Assembly (NCBI GenBank): GCA_910592205.1
Contig: CAJVPJ010000250.1
Coordinates: forward strand, 1 to 32,128
From: Paraglomus occultum
Taxonomy: Eukaryota; Glomeromycota; Glomeromycetes; Paraglomerales; Paraglomeraceae
DNA: 32,128 nt
Reading direction: 5' to 3'
The notes under the pieces are model-generated. The model was not told the origin of the DNA and searched no databases. It was given only the letters and a program-made list of their open reading frames with translations. A program made the position numbers and the translations under genes. The stretch's first letter is position 1; the number at the start of each line of letters is the position of its first letter. This document shows, piece after piece, positions 1 through 11,698 of the stretch.

Positions 1-2760
1 GAAATCTTACGATCACGTGTTGCACAAGAAAAATTACTAAGTACAACATCGGAGGGGGACATGTCCCTTAACTAATAGTAATTTGTCACCACATCTTTGC
101 GTGTTGTAGCCTAGCATTTTGTAAATATAAGTAGTAAGCTACGCGTTATCTATGTTGATTGTTAATTATTTACCAAACAAAAAAGTTCACATATCCAAAA
201 CTACAATTAATCGTCTTGAATTCTTTATAAAAATGCTTAAAAATTCCAGAATTGACTGAAAGTAAACGATTATTTAGAACGGATAGATTTGGGAAACTCC
301 TGGAACACGCGTCCACGTTGAAAACGTTGTTTCTTCAGTAAGGAGTGGTGGTGGGTGGTTAATGGTACAGTTGCTTTCTAAATAAGAACAAAAATTAGAA
401 CGCAGATTGGGATAAACTAGCATTCATACAGATACCTGGAAATTTATTGCCTTATATTAATACTAAATATTATGAAAGACTAATATTCCAAAAAACTACT
501 TTATAACTGTAAAAATTTTAAAAAGTCCAACACTTATTTCGGAAGACTATGTATAGTTTGGATGGTCCAACGTTTTTTTATAGTTTTCCATCAGTATGAA
601 ATTTTCGTTAAAAGAACACTTAATATAGACATTTTAACAAGTATGAAGCCAAAAGCATCAATGTCCAACACGCAAATTTTAAAGGCATCCGATTTACGCA
701 TCTTATAGAAAAATTGTCTGATGCTTATGTAAATTTAGAACAACTACGTGTATTACTAGTATTATTGCAAGTTTAAATACATTCAATGGACAAAAGTTTG
801 AATCCAAAACTTTATGACATTTTATTTCAGAAATTCACTAAAAAATCTACATTATTCGAAAGTTCTACTTCTTCTCTATATTTTTTGCTAATAACAAACT
901 TTCCTTTTTGGGTTTATTGTTGTGCTGTACATTAAAAAATCGAAACTGTGTTGATTTGTGTTTCTTTTTCAAAAAATGTGAAGTAACAGTAGCAAAAGTG
1001 TTCATAAATTATTGGTCTTCGTAATGGCGGTCATACAACGCAAAACATTTGCAAACTGCTCAATCTTCCCATTGAAACTGTTAACTATACAACGTCATGG
1101 AAACTCAGAAATGCCTATAAGCAAAAAAAAGTAGTCGCTAATCTATGAAAGTTGGAGACTTTTGTAAAGCAAGATGCAACAAATTTCTGTTTAATACGTG
1201 TTAAATTTGGTAATAGTGCCTCAAAGAATTGAAGAATGTATTGCTGATAATGGTTGGCCAACCGGATATTAAATTTATAAAATATTGGTTTCAGCATACT
1301 AAATAAATTGTTGGTATTGCGCAAATTTTAGTCTTTTGTTTGCTTTAAATTTTAACAAAATATAGTCATAATAATAATGATGAGAGGTAGAGCTTTCAAA
1401 GATAAATTTTATTAAATCTTATTTAGTAAAATTCTGAAACAACGGCCATGAAACTTTTGGGATACAAACTTTTGACCATCGAGTGTATGTATATCAAATT
1501 TAAAATTTTATGTTCTGTTTATTGTTGTATCTAAATTAATTAATTTTTTTGTATATCTGGGAACATGAAGATTTTCTAATGTTAGATTCATTTTACTTTT
1601 ACTGTCTTGTATCCACAGAGGTATAACCCTAGCTAAATAAAATTAAAATATGCAAACATTAATCTAAAAGTAATGTATATGTCACCTTATTCAAAGTAGT
1701 GGCAAAATTATGACATATGAATTTGCCTAAATAAAATGTTTATTTTGATTTGGTAAAATGTGTCGTAATGACCATATTATAATTAACAAAAAGTTTAAAT
1801 TTTTTTACATTGCTGAATAATAATAATGGGTCTAATCTACTGATTTTCAAAAGGGTAAGTATTAAAAATGTATCAAAACCTTTGATATAGATAGAGATAA
1901 ACATTTTTACCTACTACTGCGTTTTTGGAGCATAATTCATTAGCTTGTTGATGTCTCAGTAATTGTCTGAATAAATTGAGTTACAGAGTATGATACATTT
2001 TATTATAAATTATTGAATAACATAGTAATAGGTAATACCAGAGACTTCTGGGCATATTAATATGGGACAGCTTATTTACATTAATTAATGAGTTTTCAGA
2101 TTTATATATGTAACCTCATTCTTCCATGTATCTTGCTTTTTGATGCAAACCATTGTGGACGTTTTGCACTGTCAAACATTTGTTTTGCTTACCTCAGTTT
2201 TTTGCTATTACAAATACACAGTACAATTATTTGTGGTTTGTATTTGTCAATGTTCCAGCCTTAACTCCTTAGAAGTTATGCAGTTAACTAAAACAATGCA
2301 GAAAAAGTGTGACCAAAATTGTGGGCAGTTAGGCGGTTTACAATAAAATTCTATTTTTGACAAAATTATTATTAATTTAATGGAATTGATAACATAAAAC
2401 GTAAGCTTTTTATTAACTCATGTCAATAAAACCACTGTTAACAACCTGTTAAATAAAGTATAAAGTTCCAAATGTTGTTGCAAAACAATCAAAAATTGTT
2501 TTGTTATTTTTTTTTGTAATACGTGTACACTGTATATTAAATACAGTATTGTAATACATCGCAAAAAAAGTATCTGCGGATAGATCATTGATATAACTAA
2601 AACTAATGTGCGTCACCAATGTTTTAGTCTTATTATAATTTCCGCTGTAAATAAAAGTTCCTCACGATAGTTATTATACTCTTCCTGACAGTTACTTTTG
2701 TACATTTTACATACACTGTCTCTTCGGTACCGGCCAACTTTTCAGGTATGAATCTTTATA
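1..2760. other. AT-rich intergenic DNA, no gene supported
   Basis: I see no convincing gene here. The longest open frames (about 70 codons at 1115-1324 minus and 2140-2346 plus) lack domain signatures, are very AT-rich in composition, and have no coherent splice partners. Homopolymer A and T runs are frequent. The stretch may contain old mobile-element debris, but nothing can be named. Confidence 0.6.
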
Positions 2761-3090
2761 TACAGTCAAGCTCGTTATAATAAATCCAATTGCAAGGTAT
2801 TACTTTATAAAAAACAATTTTCCGTCCCAATTTTCAAATTGCTCGTTATGATAGATTTTTAGTAGAAACTTGCGTTACCAGCTATAATGGAAATAGGGCT
2901 CACCAATAGGAATGAGATCAGATTTGAGTACATATAATTGGTTGGGTATAATAATAAAATATCATGACAGAAACTAAGTTCCTCACTTACGAGATACAGT
3001 CAAACCTTACCCTGTTAATATTAAACCAAATTTCTTGGACTTTTTGCCTTACGTCCCCTGACCTCTTTGGTATAACGAGGTTTGACTTCA
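2761..3090. repeat. Degenerate pogo/Tigger-like inverted-repeat element
   Basis: The left end reads TACAGTCAAGCTCGTTATAA from 2761. The reverse complement of 3071-3087 reads AGTCAAACCTCGTTATA, so the two ends form imperfect terminal inverted repeats about 330 bases apart. A further copy of the CAGTCAAACCT motif begins at 2998, which suggests nested or rearranged copies. Ends of this form, with CTCGTTATA, are common in pogo-type (Tc1/mariner superfamily) elements. No transposase frame survives inside. Related ends occur at 15116 and 31315. Confidence 0.5.
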
Positions 3091-3609
3091 CAATATAACG
3101 GAATGACGCGTACATTATTGAAAAACATACATGTTATTATGGAATTCATGCTGTAATGGAACACATGGGCCATTCCCAATGTTCCATTATAATAAGCTTT
3201 GATGTACACCATTAATATTAAAGCTAATGAAAACAAGAAGATAAAATGTAATTACAAACGGTGGATTATTGCTGAACTTCCAACAATGACTCCTTGTAAA
3301 AATTTACATTATGTCTATACTACTGTTTCTCTCGAAAACGTGCAAATTTTCTTGTCATTTTGATCTAGAATATTGTTGACTTTGAGTGACCAAATAAATA
3401 CCCTCCTATAACAATTCCACGCTCAAAGTCAGTGAGTCTTGCCTTTCAGTCACTGTTACTAAGAAGTCTAACGTATAGGTACTGTAAATAATCCTCGTTG
3501 AGCTATGAGAAGAAAAAATATTACTAGACTTTGTATTGTTGGATGGGTCTCCATGTTTTTTATCTATAAAAATTTCGATTTTTCAAATTTTAATTTGCGG
3601 AGTACAATA
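3091..3609. other. Intergenic DNA with a small hairpin
   Basis: There is no gene here. An inverted repeat pairs TGACTTTGAG (3378-3387) with CTCAAAGTCA (3422-3431), a stem of about 10 bp around a loop of about 34 bases. Otherwise the stretch is featureless AT-rich DNA. Confidence 0.4.
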
Positions 3610-3796
3610 GCCCTGTTCGTTCCGTTCCGTTCCGCTCCGATAAACGGCAAATTTGTATCAGCCAATCAAAATCAGTGATAAGACAAATTTCGTGTTCCTC
3701 TATTCCACATATTATTCCGTCGCTATTAATATGTGACTTTTAATCCCCCAATCAGGGGCACAAATTGGAACGGAACGGAACGGAAATGAACAGGGC
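3610..3796. mobile_element. 187-bp MITE with TA target-site duplication
   Basis: The element starts GCCCTGTTCGTTCCGTTCCG and its other end, read on the opposite strand, starts GCCCTGTTCATTTCCGTTCC, so the ends are long near-matching inverted repeats. Both ends are flanked by TA (3608-3609 and 3797-3798), the duplication typical of Tc1/mariner-type insertion. The terminal repeats contain a short TTCCG tandem motif. The interior is about 130 bases and encodes nothing, so movement would need a transposase supplied in trans. Confidence 0.75.
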
Positions 3797-4299
3797 TAAC
3801 GCGCACGGGAAATTGTGATTGAGACGCGGGATAATAAAGTAAACTTTAGCTTTAACTTTTCAGCACAACACGAGCGAGCAAACTTTCTGGTATTCAATAG
3901 CAGGTTTTTGTGCTTTCAAATAAATGTAAATTCGCTATTAAGTGGGATTGATTTTTCAAACTTTTAGATCGTTTAACTTAAAATTAGCTTTTTTCGTGAG
4001 AATATATTATGTTCTGTTATGATATGTTATTAGCTAACATACTGTAATTTTTTGTAATATCTTTTTGTACTAGATAAGTTTAACATAAAGATGAAAAGCG
4101 ATGTCGAGAGAATGTGAAATCAGAGATGTATGACTTGACTAAAAACATGGCGAGAAGATCAAATTCACTGAAGAGACATCAGCAGTCTTCCTGAACCTAG
4201 TACGTGACATAATTCAAAGGTACGTTTATTCCCTCCTTAATCTCGATATGACCGGAATCCATCCTATAGATGATGTTAAATATAGACGGATTCCCCGCA

Positions 4300-4306
4300 T
4301 ATAAAT
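4300..4306 (+). promoter_or_regulatory. Candidate TATA box of the aldolase gene
   Basis: TATAAAT lies 130 bases before the aldolase ATG. The leader between it and the ATG is rich in pyrimidines near 4395-4410, as is common for highly expressed fungal genes. The assignment rests on position and motif only. Confidence 0.4.
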
Positions 4307-4435
4307 TTGGTTACATGATTATCATCGTGCATGGTACAACACTTGTCACTTTTCCCCATAAATCTTAATCAACGGAAAAAACTTTTTCGATAGCCTCCGC
4401 CGTCTCCCACGAAACTTAACATCACAACTCTAATA

Positions 4436-5633
4436 ATGGGTGTTCTCGATATCGTTCCAACTGGTGTTCTCACCGGTGACAACGTGCGTAAATTATTCAA
4501 CTATGCCCGGGAACATGGGTTTGCTATCCCAGCGGTTAACTGCACAAGTTCATCCACTATCAACGCAGCTCTAGAAGCTGCACGTGATGTCAAAGCACCT
4601 CTTATCATTCAGCTCTCTCAGGGTGGCTCTGCTTTTTATGCTGGTAAAGGGCTTAGTAACGATGGCCAACGTGCGTCTATTCTTGGCGCTGTTGCTGCGG
4701 CTCACCATGTACGCACTGTAGCAAAAGACTATGGAGTGTAAGTGTCTTTAAAATCATCTAATTGATGTTCGGATCAATTTAGTATAGATAGAAGCATCAG
4801 TTTTGATTATAATTGTTGGAAACCCAATTGAATTCACTTAAATTTATGCGTTTAATAGTCCCGTTGTGCTGCACTCTGATCATTGCGCAAAGAAACTTTT
4901 GCCCTGGTTCGATGGCATGCTCGATGCAGATGAAGAATATTTCAAAGTCCACAATGAACCACTTTTCAGCTCCCACATGCTTGATCTGTCCGAAGAACCA
5001 AAGGATGAAAATATTGCCCTCTGCAAAACGTACTTGCAGCGCATGGCAAAAATGAATCTACTTTTGGAAATGGAAATCGGTATCACTGGCGGTGAAGAGG
5101 ATGGAGTCGATAACACTGGCGTTGATAACAACCGACTTTACACTCAACCGGAGGACGTGTGGGATGTGTATCGTGAATTGATTCAAGTCAGCGACTTGTT
5201 CACCATTGCTGCAGCTTTTGGTAATGTACATGGTGTGTATAAACCGGGGAACGTCAAATTGTCTCCGCATTTGCTTAAGAAGCATCAAGATTACGTCCGT
5301 GAAAAGTTGGGCACCCAACAAGAGAAGCCTATCTGGTTTGTGTTCCACGGTGGTAGTGGTAGCGTAAAGAAGGAGATTGAGGAAGCTGTTTCGTATGGAG
5401 TTATCAAGATGAACGTTGACACTGATACGCAATGGGCTTATTGGGAGGGAATACGAAACTTTTACGAGGCCAAGAAGGATTATCTCCAAACTCAAGTTGG
5501 AAATCCCGAGGGTGAGGATAAGCCTAATAAGAAATATTATGATCCTCGTGTGTTCATTCGTGACGCTGAGAAATCAATGGTGAATCGTGTGAAAGAGGCT
5601 TGCCGCGACCTGGGCAACGTCAACAGGTTATAA
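4436..5633 (+). CDS. FBA1: Class II fructose-bisphosphate aldolase
   Basis: Cleaves fructose-1,6-bisphosphate to glyceraldehyde-3-phosphate and dihydroxyacetone phosphate in cytosolic glycolysis, and runs in reverse in gluconeogenesis; the class II enzyme needs a divalent metal, usually zinc. There are two exons, 4436-4737 and 4859-5633, with one 121-base intron (GTAAGT donor, AATAG acceptor) splitting a valine codon. The product is 358 residues, the length usual for fungal Fba1. Visible signatures are HSDHC at 106-110 (catalytic Asp108, metal ligand His109), the EIGITGGEEDG segment near 173, NVHGVY with His225, and the FHGGSGS motif with His264 followed by the NVDTDTQWA phosphate-binding segment. 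The N-terminal MGVLDIVPTGVLTGDNV fits the family start. All key residues are present and the gene looks intact. Identification is secure. Confidence 0.96.
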
Positions 5634-5732
5634 ATGCCGTTTCTGTATACCTGTACTTTGAGAACTATTTATCGTTAGCTGTTGTCGCCTATATTGACTT
5701 AATACTTTCAAAATTAAACGAACCTTTGCAAA

Positions 5733-5738
5733 AATAAA
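5733..5738 (+). terminator. Candidate polyadenylation signal of the aldolase gene
   Basis: AATAAA occurs about 100 bases after the aldolase stop codon, within an A-rich stretch. Confidence 0.45.
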
Positions 5739-5803
5739 ATACTACTTTAAATCAAATTTCAACGTAGTCTTCGTCGAGGATTTTGTGTTTGTAAACTGGT
5801 TGA

Positions 5804-6219
5804 TTGATTAAATCATTGGTCATTTTCCCAAACAACTTTTACTTGAGTGAAGTTGTCCGAGTTCTTAAGACCCACACGGAGGCGTTATTTGTTGAATACA
5901 CATCTGGTCATTATGCAAGACTAATAACGTAAGCGCCAAACCTGAAATCGGGTGAGCCTTTAATTTGTATGTTAAGATGTTCGTGCCTATTCAAGTCATG
6001 TGACATTGAACGCATTCACGGTATAGCATACACTACTTGTACAGCTTTGTTAGAAAAGAAGAGATATTTGTGCCTTTACATACGAACGCGGTTCTTTCAC
6101 TTTTAATAGAAGATGAAATTGCCAGGACTTGTAATTTGGTTCGAGAAAACATTCTTTTAGACCGCGAATTTCAAACTGCATATGTCCAGATAAGGAAGGC
6201 ATTGTCTCACACTATTTAA
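5804..6219 (+). pseudogene. Relic resembling the C-terminal part of Vps52 (GARP complex)
   Basis: Two open segments join cleanly. The first, 5804-5928, ends at a GTAAGC donor; the second starts at 6045 (after TACAG) or, in the same frame, at 6027 (after TATAG), and runs to a stop at 6219. The joined peptide contains IFPNNFYLSEVV, then TEALFVEY, then ARLITFVRKEE, then a roughly 45-residue helical tail with NLVRENILLDREF. The order and spacing resemble the end of Vps52/Sac2 proteins (an NNYD-like segment, then a TxxFVEE..LIxFVK segment, then a helical tail), with some residues missing. There is no in-frame ATG and no room for the several hundred upstream residues, because the aldolase gene ends only 170 bases before. 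I read it as a broken 3' fragment. The family match is from memory and moderate at best. An alternative is an unrecognised small gene with an undetected first exon. Confidence 0.4.
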
Positions 6220-6285
6220 AAACACAACGAGACAGACTTTTCTGCTTATTCTCAGTAATATATATTATATTATAAACTGCCCATC

Positions 6286-9200
6286 ATGTCAAATAATATG
6301 CGCGGATTGACTATGTTCATTGCGGACATACGAAACTGTAAGAGGCTAAAGGAGTTTGTTATCAAAAATTTAATATGCTCTTAATGAAATCCCTTTTTTA
6401 TAAACTTAGGTCGAGTTCGTGAATCGGAGGAAAAACGAATCAACAAAGAGATGGCGAATATACGAGCAAAGTTTAAAGGTTTGTTTGTTACTTTGCTACC
6501 CGTTATGTTACGTCCAGCATCCAATTTAACAAATCTTATGCTTTTTTGCCTCATTTAGAGGGCAATCTAAATGGGTATCAAAAAAAGAAATACGTTTGTA
6601 AATTGCTGTATATGTATATTCTCGGTTGGGATATTGATTTTGGTCATATGGAGGCTGTGAACTTAATATCTAGTAATAAATACAGCGAGAAGCAAATAGT
6701 AGGTCATATTTCAGTGTTGTTTATGATCTTTCGCGTATACTCGCACTTGATTCTCAAATGTTTCTTGGGTTTATCATAGGGATATCTTGCAGTGACGTTG
6801 TTAATGCACGAGAATAGTGACTTGACCCGTTTGGTGGTCAATTCAATAAGGAAAGATCTCGACGAATACAATGAAATATATAATTGCTTGGCATTACATG
6901 CAATAGCTAATATTGGAGGAAGAGAGATGGCCGAGTCTTTGAATGGAGATGTGCATCGACTGCTAATATCTCCGTAAGTAGCATGGTGATAGTGTCAACG
7001 AAGGACATGACATCATGATGATATTATACGATAGTAACTAGACGATCTATTTATCTTTTTTAGTGCATCAAAGAGTTTTGTGAAGAAGAAGGCTGCTCTG
7101 ACACTGCTGCGATTGTATAGAAAACATCCTGACGTAATTCCAGCAGTCGATTGGTCAGAGCGTTTGATTGCTTTGCTGGATGAGCCAGACTTGGTAATTA
7201 ATACGTTCGAGACTATGTGTAAAATTTTGTACTTATGGTACCTTTAATTCGATTAATAGTCTAATGCGTGTATCATTTAACTAGGGTGTTGTATTGTGTG
7301 TTACTAGTTTAATAATGGCATTGGCACAGGATAATTTGGAAGCTTATTTGGGATGTTACGCTAAAGTTGTAGAAAGGTTGTCAAAGGTAGGTTACCTCGT
7401 TTATCGTCTTGATCTTACTGATCAGCTGAATTAGAATGCTTGCTTTTTTGATTAGATTGTAGTAAAGAAGGAATATGCTGCAGATTACGTGTACTATAAA
7501 GTGCCGATACCTTGGCTACAAGTGAAGTTTCTACGTTTATTGCAATATTACCCACCATTAGGTATGTATTGAGACAGGCATGATAGAAATAGCTCTCCGT
7601 ACAAACAATAATTTCATTGTAAACTCTTTATGTGACCGCTTGAATAGATGATACCACTATCAGACACGAACTCCATAATGTCTTGCAAACGATTATGCAA
7701 AACTCCCAAGACACTCCAAAGAACGTCCAACACAACAACGCTCAGAATGCGGTCCTATTCGAAGCGATTAATCTAGCTATCCACCTGGACACGGAATCGT
7801 CGATAGTCAATCAAGCTGCCGTGCTTCTCGGTCGATTCATCACATCAAAGGAAACAAACGTACGCTACCTTGGCTTAGAGACTATGGCTCATCTGGCAGC
7901 ATGTGTTGATTCACTCGAACCGATCAAGAAGCATCAAGATACAATCCTACTCTCACTCAGGGATAAAGATATTAGTGTACGTCGTCGAGGATTGGACTTG
8001 TTGTTCAGTATGTGTGATGTTAGTAATGCTAAGGTCATAGTCACTGAATTGTTGCGATATTTAAGCATTGCCGATTATGGACTGAGGGAAGAGATGGTGC
8101 TTAAAATCGCTATTCTTACTGAGAGATTTGCGACTGAATATCAATGGTATGTTGACATCATTCTCCAACTGATTAGCACTGCTGGGGATCACGTGGGAAA
8201 TGAGGTCTGGTACCGTGTGGTGCAGATCGTTACCAACAATGAGGAATTGCAAGAATATGCGTCACGAACAGTATTAAAACATCTTCGATCACCCACGTGT
8301 CATGAAAACTTGGTCAAAATTGGAGGATATATTCTAGGCGAATTTGGTCATTTGGTGGCTAACATACCAGGTGGAAGTCCGATTGAGCAGTTCCACGCAA
8401 TTTACTCAAAATTCGGACTATGTTCAACACAAACGAAAGCGATGTTGATGACAACTTTTTTGAAATTTGTCAATCTATTCCCAGAGATTAAAGGGGAGAT
8501 TGTATCTGTATTCCATAATTATAGACACGTACTAGATGCAGAGTTACAGCAGAGATCTACCGAGTATTTGGCTATTTCCACCATGCCAAACGACGATATA
8601 CTACAAACTGTATGCGAAGAGATGCCACCATTCCCCGAAAGAGAATCTGCCCTACTGCTCCGGTTACAACAGCAACATGCAGCTACTGAGGACAAGCGCA
8701 CCTGGCACATTGGAGGAAAAGAAGCTAATAAGGAACGGGAAGCTGTTCGGTTACAATTGTCAGCTAATCGAAGCAACTCGACAGACAGCAAGTCGACACC
8801 GAACAATGAATCTTCTACAGACTTGTTAACATTGGAGAGTTTAACTATAGGTGCTTCGACTGTTGCGTCACAAACAAATTCGGCTCATATACCTGCGGGA
8901 ACAGTCACTCCGGGCTCAGAAAAATGGTTAGGAAAGTTATTATATACGTCGGAAGGAGTATTATATGAAGATAATCAGATTAATGTAGGACTTAAATCAG
9001 AGTACCATGGACATGTTGGTCGGCTGGCATTGTACTTTAACAACAAGACGAATACAAATATCACATCGTTCACTACTGTCATAGAACAAGTTCCACATTT
9101 ATCAATAACAACTCCACAATCAGCAGCAACAACAATTGCGGTTCAAGCTCAAATCCAACAATTATTCCATATCGAATGCAACAAGCCGTTCACGACAATG

Positions 9201-9765
9201 CCAATCGTGCGTATTTCCTTCATCTCCGGCTCACTCCATAACGTTGCTCTACGTCTTCCGATATCACTGACCAAGTTTATGGAACCCATCGAACTTGGTG
9301 GTCCAGAGTTCTTTGCCAGGTGGAAACAGATCGGAGGTTCTCCGAGAGAGATACAGAGAATATTTCAAGCATTGGTGCCTATTAAGTTGGCGGATGTGGG
9401 CACAATGTTGAGTGGGTTTAGATTTGGATTGTTAGAGAGCGTGGATCCAAATCCTAACAATTTTGTTGGGTCGGCAGTATTGCATACAAAGTCAGCAGGA
9501 ATGACAGGATGTTTAATGCGATTGGAGCCGAATTTGGATGCGCAGGTGAGCATACAAGAACGTCTTTTCTATACAATAGAAAGGATGGACAAAATTTTAG
9601 AACGATTAGATTTCGTATTTGTCTCTATGATATGTACTCATATTTGTGTCTAAAAATCCTCTCTTTCAATAGGCATATCGATTAACAGTACGCTCAACGA
9701 ATGAAAACGTATCTGAGCAAATATGTAATTTGCTCGAGCCGAGATTAGCAAATGATGTTGTGTAG
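6286..9765 (+). CDS. AP-2 complex subunit alpha (alpha-adaptin)
   Basis: Large subunit of the AP-2 clathrin adaptor, which links clathrin to PI(4,5)P2-rich plasma membrane and cargo in endocytosis. Nine exons: 6286-6337, 6410-6478, 6559-6698, 6780-6973, 7064-7193, 7285-7386, 7456-7561, 7648-9545 and 9673-9765; all phases agree and the product is 927 residues, normal for the family. The N-terminus ([13 protein letters not shown], then [13 protein letters not shown]) and the lysine-rich lipid-binding QKKKYVCK segment (48-55) are classic. A HEAT-like trunk runs to about residue 600, including [18 protein letters not shown] and [10 protein letters not shown] Ser/Thr/Asn-rich hinge follows, with a clathrin-box-like LLTLE at 657-661. 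The ear domain occupies roughly 690-927 and ends in [20 protein letters not shown]. The ATG at 6286 was taken as start; the in-frame ATG at 6298 is equally possible. The gene appears intact. Confidence 0.94.
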
Positions 9766-10141
9766 AACACATAGAGAATTGATAATATCGTACTTATTAT
9801 ATCATGTTAATAGTTTTGAGTTTCTTTTCCCTTGATACCAAGAAACAAATCATCCCCATTAGGTTACTTTAAGTCGTATAATATCAGCCATCTTGTATAT
9901 TTGTTTACTGGTGCTTCTTGTATCATAGATCAAAAGATATTTTTTAAAAAAAACAGTAAACGTTCAACTAGATATTTGAATATTCGAAGTTGTCAATTTT
10001 CAGATAAAACAATTCGTTTATTTATTTGCACGGAAAAGAATGAAATGAACGTATGAACATAAAATTAATAAATCTCGATTTCTTTTTGCTGGTGATACCA
10101 CCATTATCCTCCACCATTATTATTGTATTGTTATTATTACT
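9766..10141. other. Convergent 3' intergenic region
   Basis: The adaptin and desaturase genes converge here. AATAAA at 10067-10072 (plus strand) could serve the adaptin gene. TTTATT at 10017-10022, which is AATAAA on the minus strand, could serve the desaturase, so the two 3' ends may overlap slightly. No gene is visible. Confidence 0.45.
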
Positions 10142-11698
10142 CTACTTTGTCTTACGATGCTCAACTTCGCCGCCACCGGCTACAACAGCGACACGATATT
10201 TGGACATCAAGTTTCTCGCTGCATTTGAGTGATCATAGACACCGCCATTAAATGCAGTTGTCATGTCTTTACCTAAACCAACTTTCAAAACGCCACGACC
10301 GCCAGGGTGTTCGTCCATAAATGTAGAGACATCGTAAACTATGCCTTCGATTAGAACCAAGCCATTGTTTTTCGCTTTCTCTTGATCTATATTGAAGAAA
10401 GGTTAAGAAATGAATAAATAATTGCACAACAAATGATGCACAACAAGCAGCTGATTACAATGCAAATTTTATACTTACAGTCTTCAAAAGAGATAACCGG
10501 TAAAGAATCAATGGGCGTACCCCAGTCCAAAGTCTTTTTAATCGCATCCAAATTTTTCTGTTGCATGTAAACCTGGCCCTTCTTAATTTCGTTTTCGGGG
10601 AATTTTTTCAGATTGGAAGCCAGTCCAAGCATTGAACAAAACTTAATCAACCATTTTGTAGGATCGTATTGATAGAATTTAATTGCATTGCGATAATCCT
10701 GAGGAAATTCGTGATGGAAGTTGTGGTAACCTTCACCCATTGTGACGACAGCAGTGATGAAATGGTCTCGGGGAGTATGTTTGTCATCGAAAGGTTTATC
10801 GCCAAGATAATGGGCAAGGGAGTTAACACAGAATGTGGCGTGATGAACCCCGACGAGACGAAGTATTGCAGAGTAGTAGAATCCGCCCTAGATTGATTAA
10901 TCAGCAAAAATCAGTGAGACGATTTCACATCCATTCCCGTACTTTACATATTTCAACATGTCGAGAATGTCAGACTTACCCTCCAATCGCCCCATCCAAG
11001 ACCGGGAATGAGAGTCGGAAATAGAACTCCACAAAACAATGCAAATAGTCCGTAATACTTGTGTTGAGCTCTTATCAGCCAATCAGAGTTCAAGTCTGAA
11101 ATATCCGTTTTGCCCAACACATTTGGATTCTGCTTTAGAATCATCCATCCGATATGAGAATAGAGCAAGCCTTTGTGTGCACTGTAGGGGTCACGATCAG
11201 TATCAGTGTAGCGATGATGTGCACGGTGATCTCTACACCACCACCGAAGAGAGCCTTGGACTGCTCCTGAAGCCACGAAAAGTAGGATATATTGAAGGGG
11301 ACGGGATGCCGTATATGCACGATGCGCCCATAACCTATGATAACCTATTCGTCAGGTATTAGAAAAAAAAATGAATCAGTACCGGATTGATCCGATGGTG
11401 TTTTCCGATGACGCTACTATTATGACAACAATTTTTCGACGTATTTGATCTCACCTGCTGTAATACCAGTTCCAGTGGCAAAGTAATAAATCAAACTCCA
11501 GACGGCGGTCTTGGGCAAGAGTTGTGTTGTAGCTAAGCCATAAAGGGCAATAATTGGTGTGGTCCCTAATATAAAGGTCTGTAACCAATTAACATGTTTA
11601 TACCAATTTGTCCACGTGATCGGCTCTTCCCGGATATGACGTGGTTTTTTTGCAGAATCTATCTGCCTCGTCTGAGTTATAGTTGCTGTTTGACTCAT
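10142..11698 (-). CDS. OLE1: Acyl-CoA desaturase with C-terminal cytochrome b5 domain (Ole1 type)
   Basis: Endoplasmic-reticulum desaturase that introduces a cis double bond into C16/C18 acyl-CoA, using a di-iron centre fed by its own cytochrome b5 domain. Four exons on the minus strand: 11698-11455, 11344-10980, 10887-10479 and 10386-10142, all in phase, 420 residues. The three histidine boxes are complete: HRLWAH (84-89), HRAHH (121-125) and HNFHH (258-262). Hydrophobic segments lie around 35-80 and near 190. The b5 domain has HPGG at 366-369 and the second haem ligand candidate His392. The protein is somewhat shorter than ascomycete Ole1, mostly at the N-terminus. A run of seven CT dinucleotides (11720-11733) sits about 20 bases before the ATG. 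The family is certain; the position of the double bond (delta-9 versus delta-11) cannot be read from sequence. Confidence 0.95.

Noticed and set aside
1115-1324. 69-codon minus-strand frame
   Set aside because: AT-driven composition and no signature; treated as chance.
2140-2346. 68-codon plus-strand frame
   Set aside because: No in-context start, no family features, and it lies in featureless AT-rich DNA.
5058-5495. 145-codon minus-strand frame inside the aldolase gene
   Set aside because: It lies wholly antisense to a conserved exon and has no signature.
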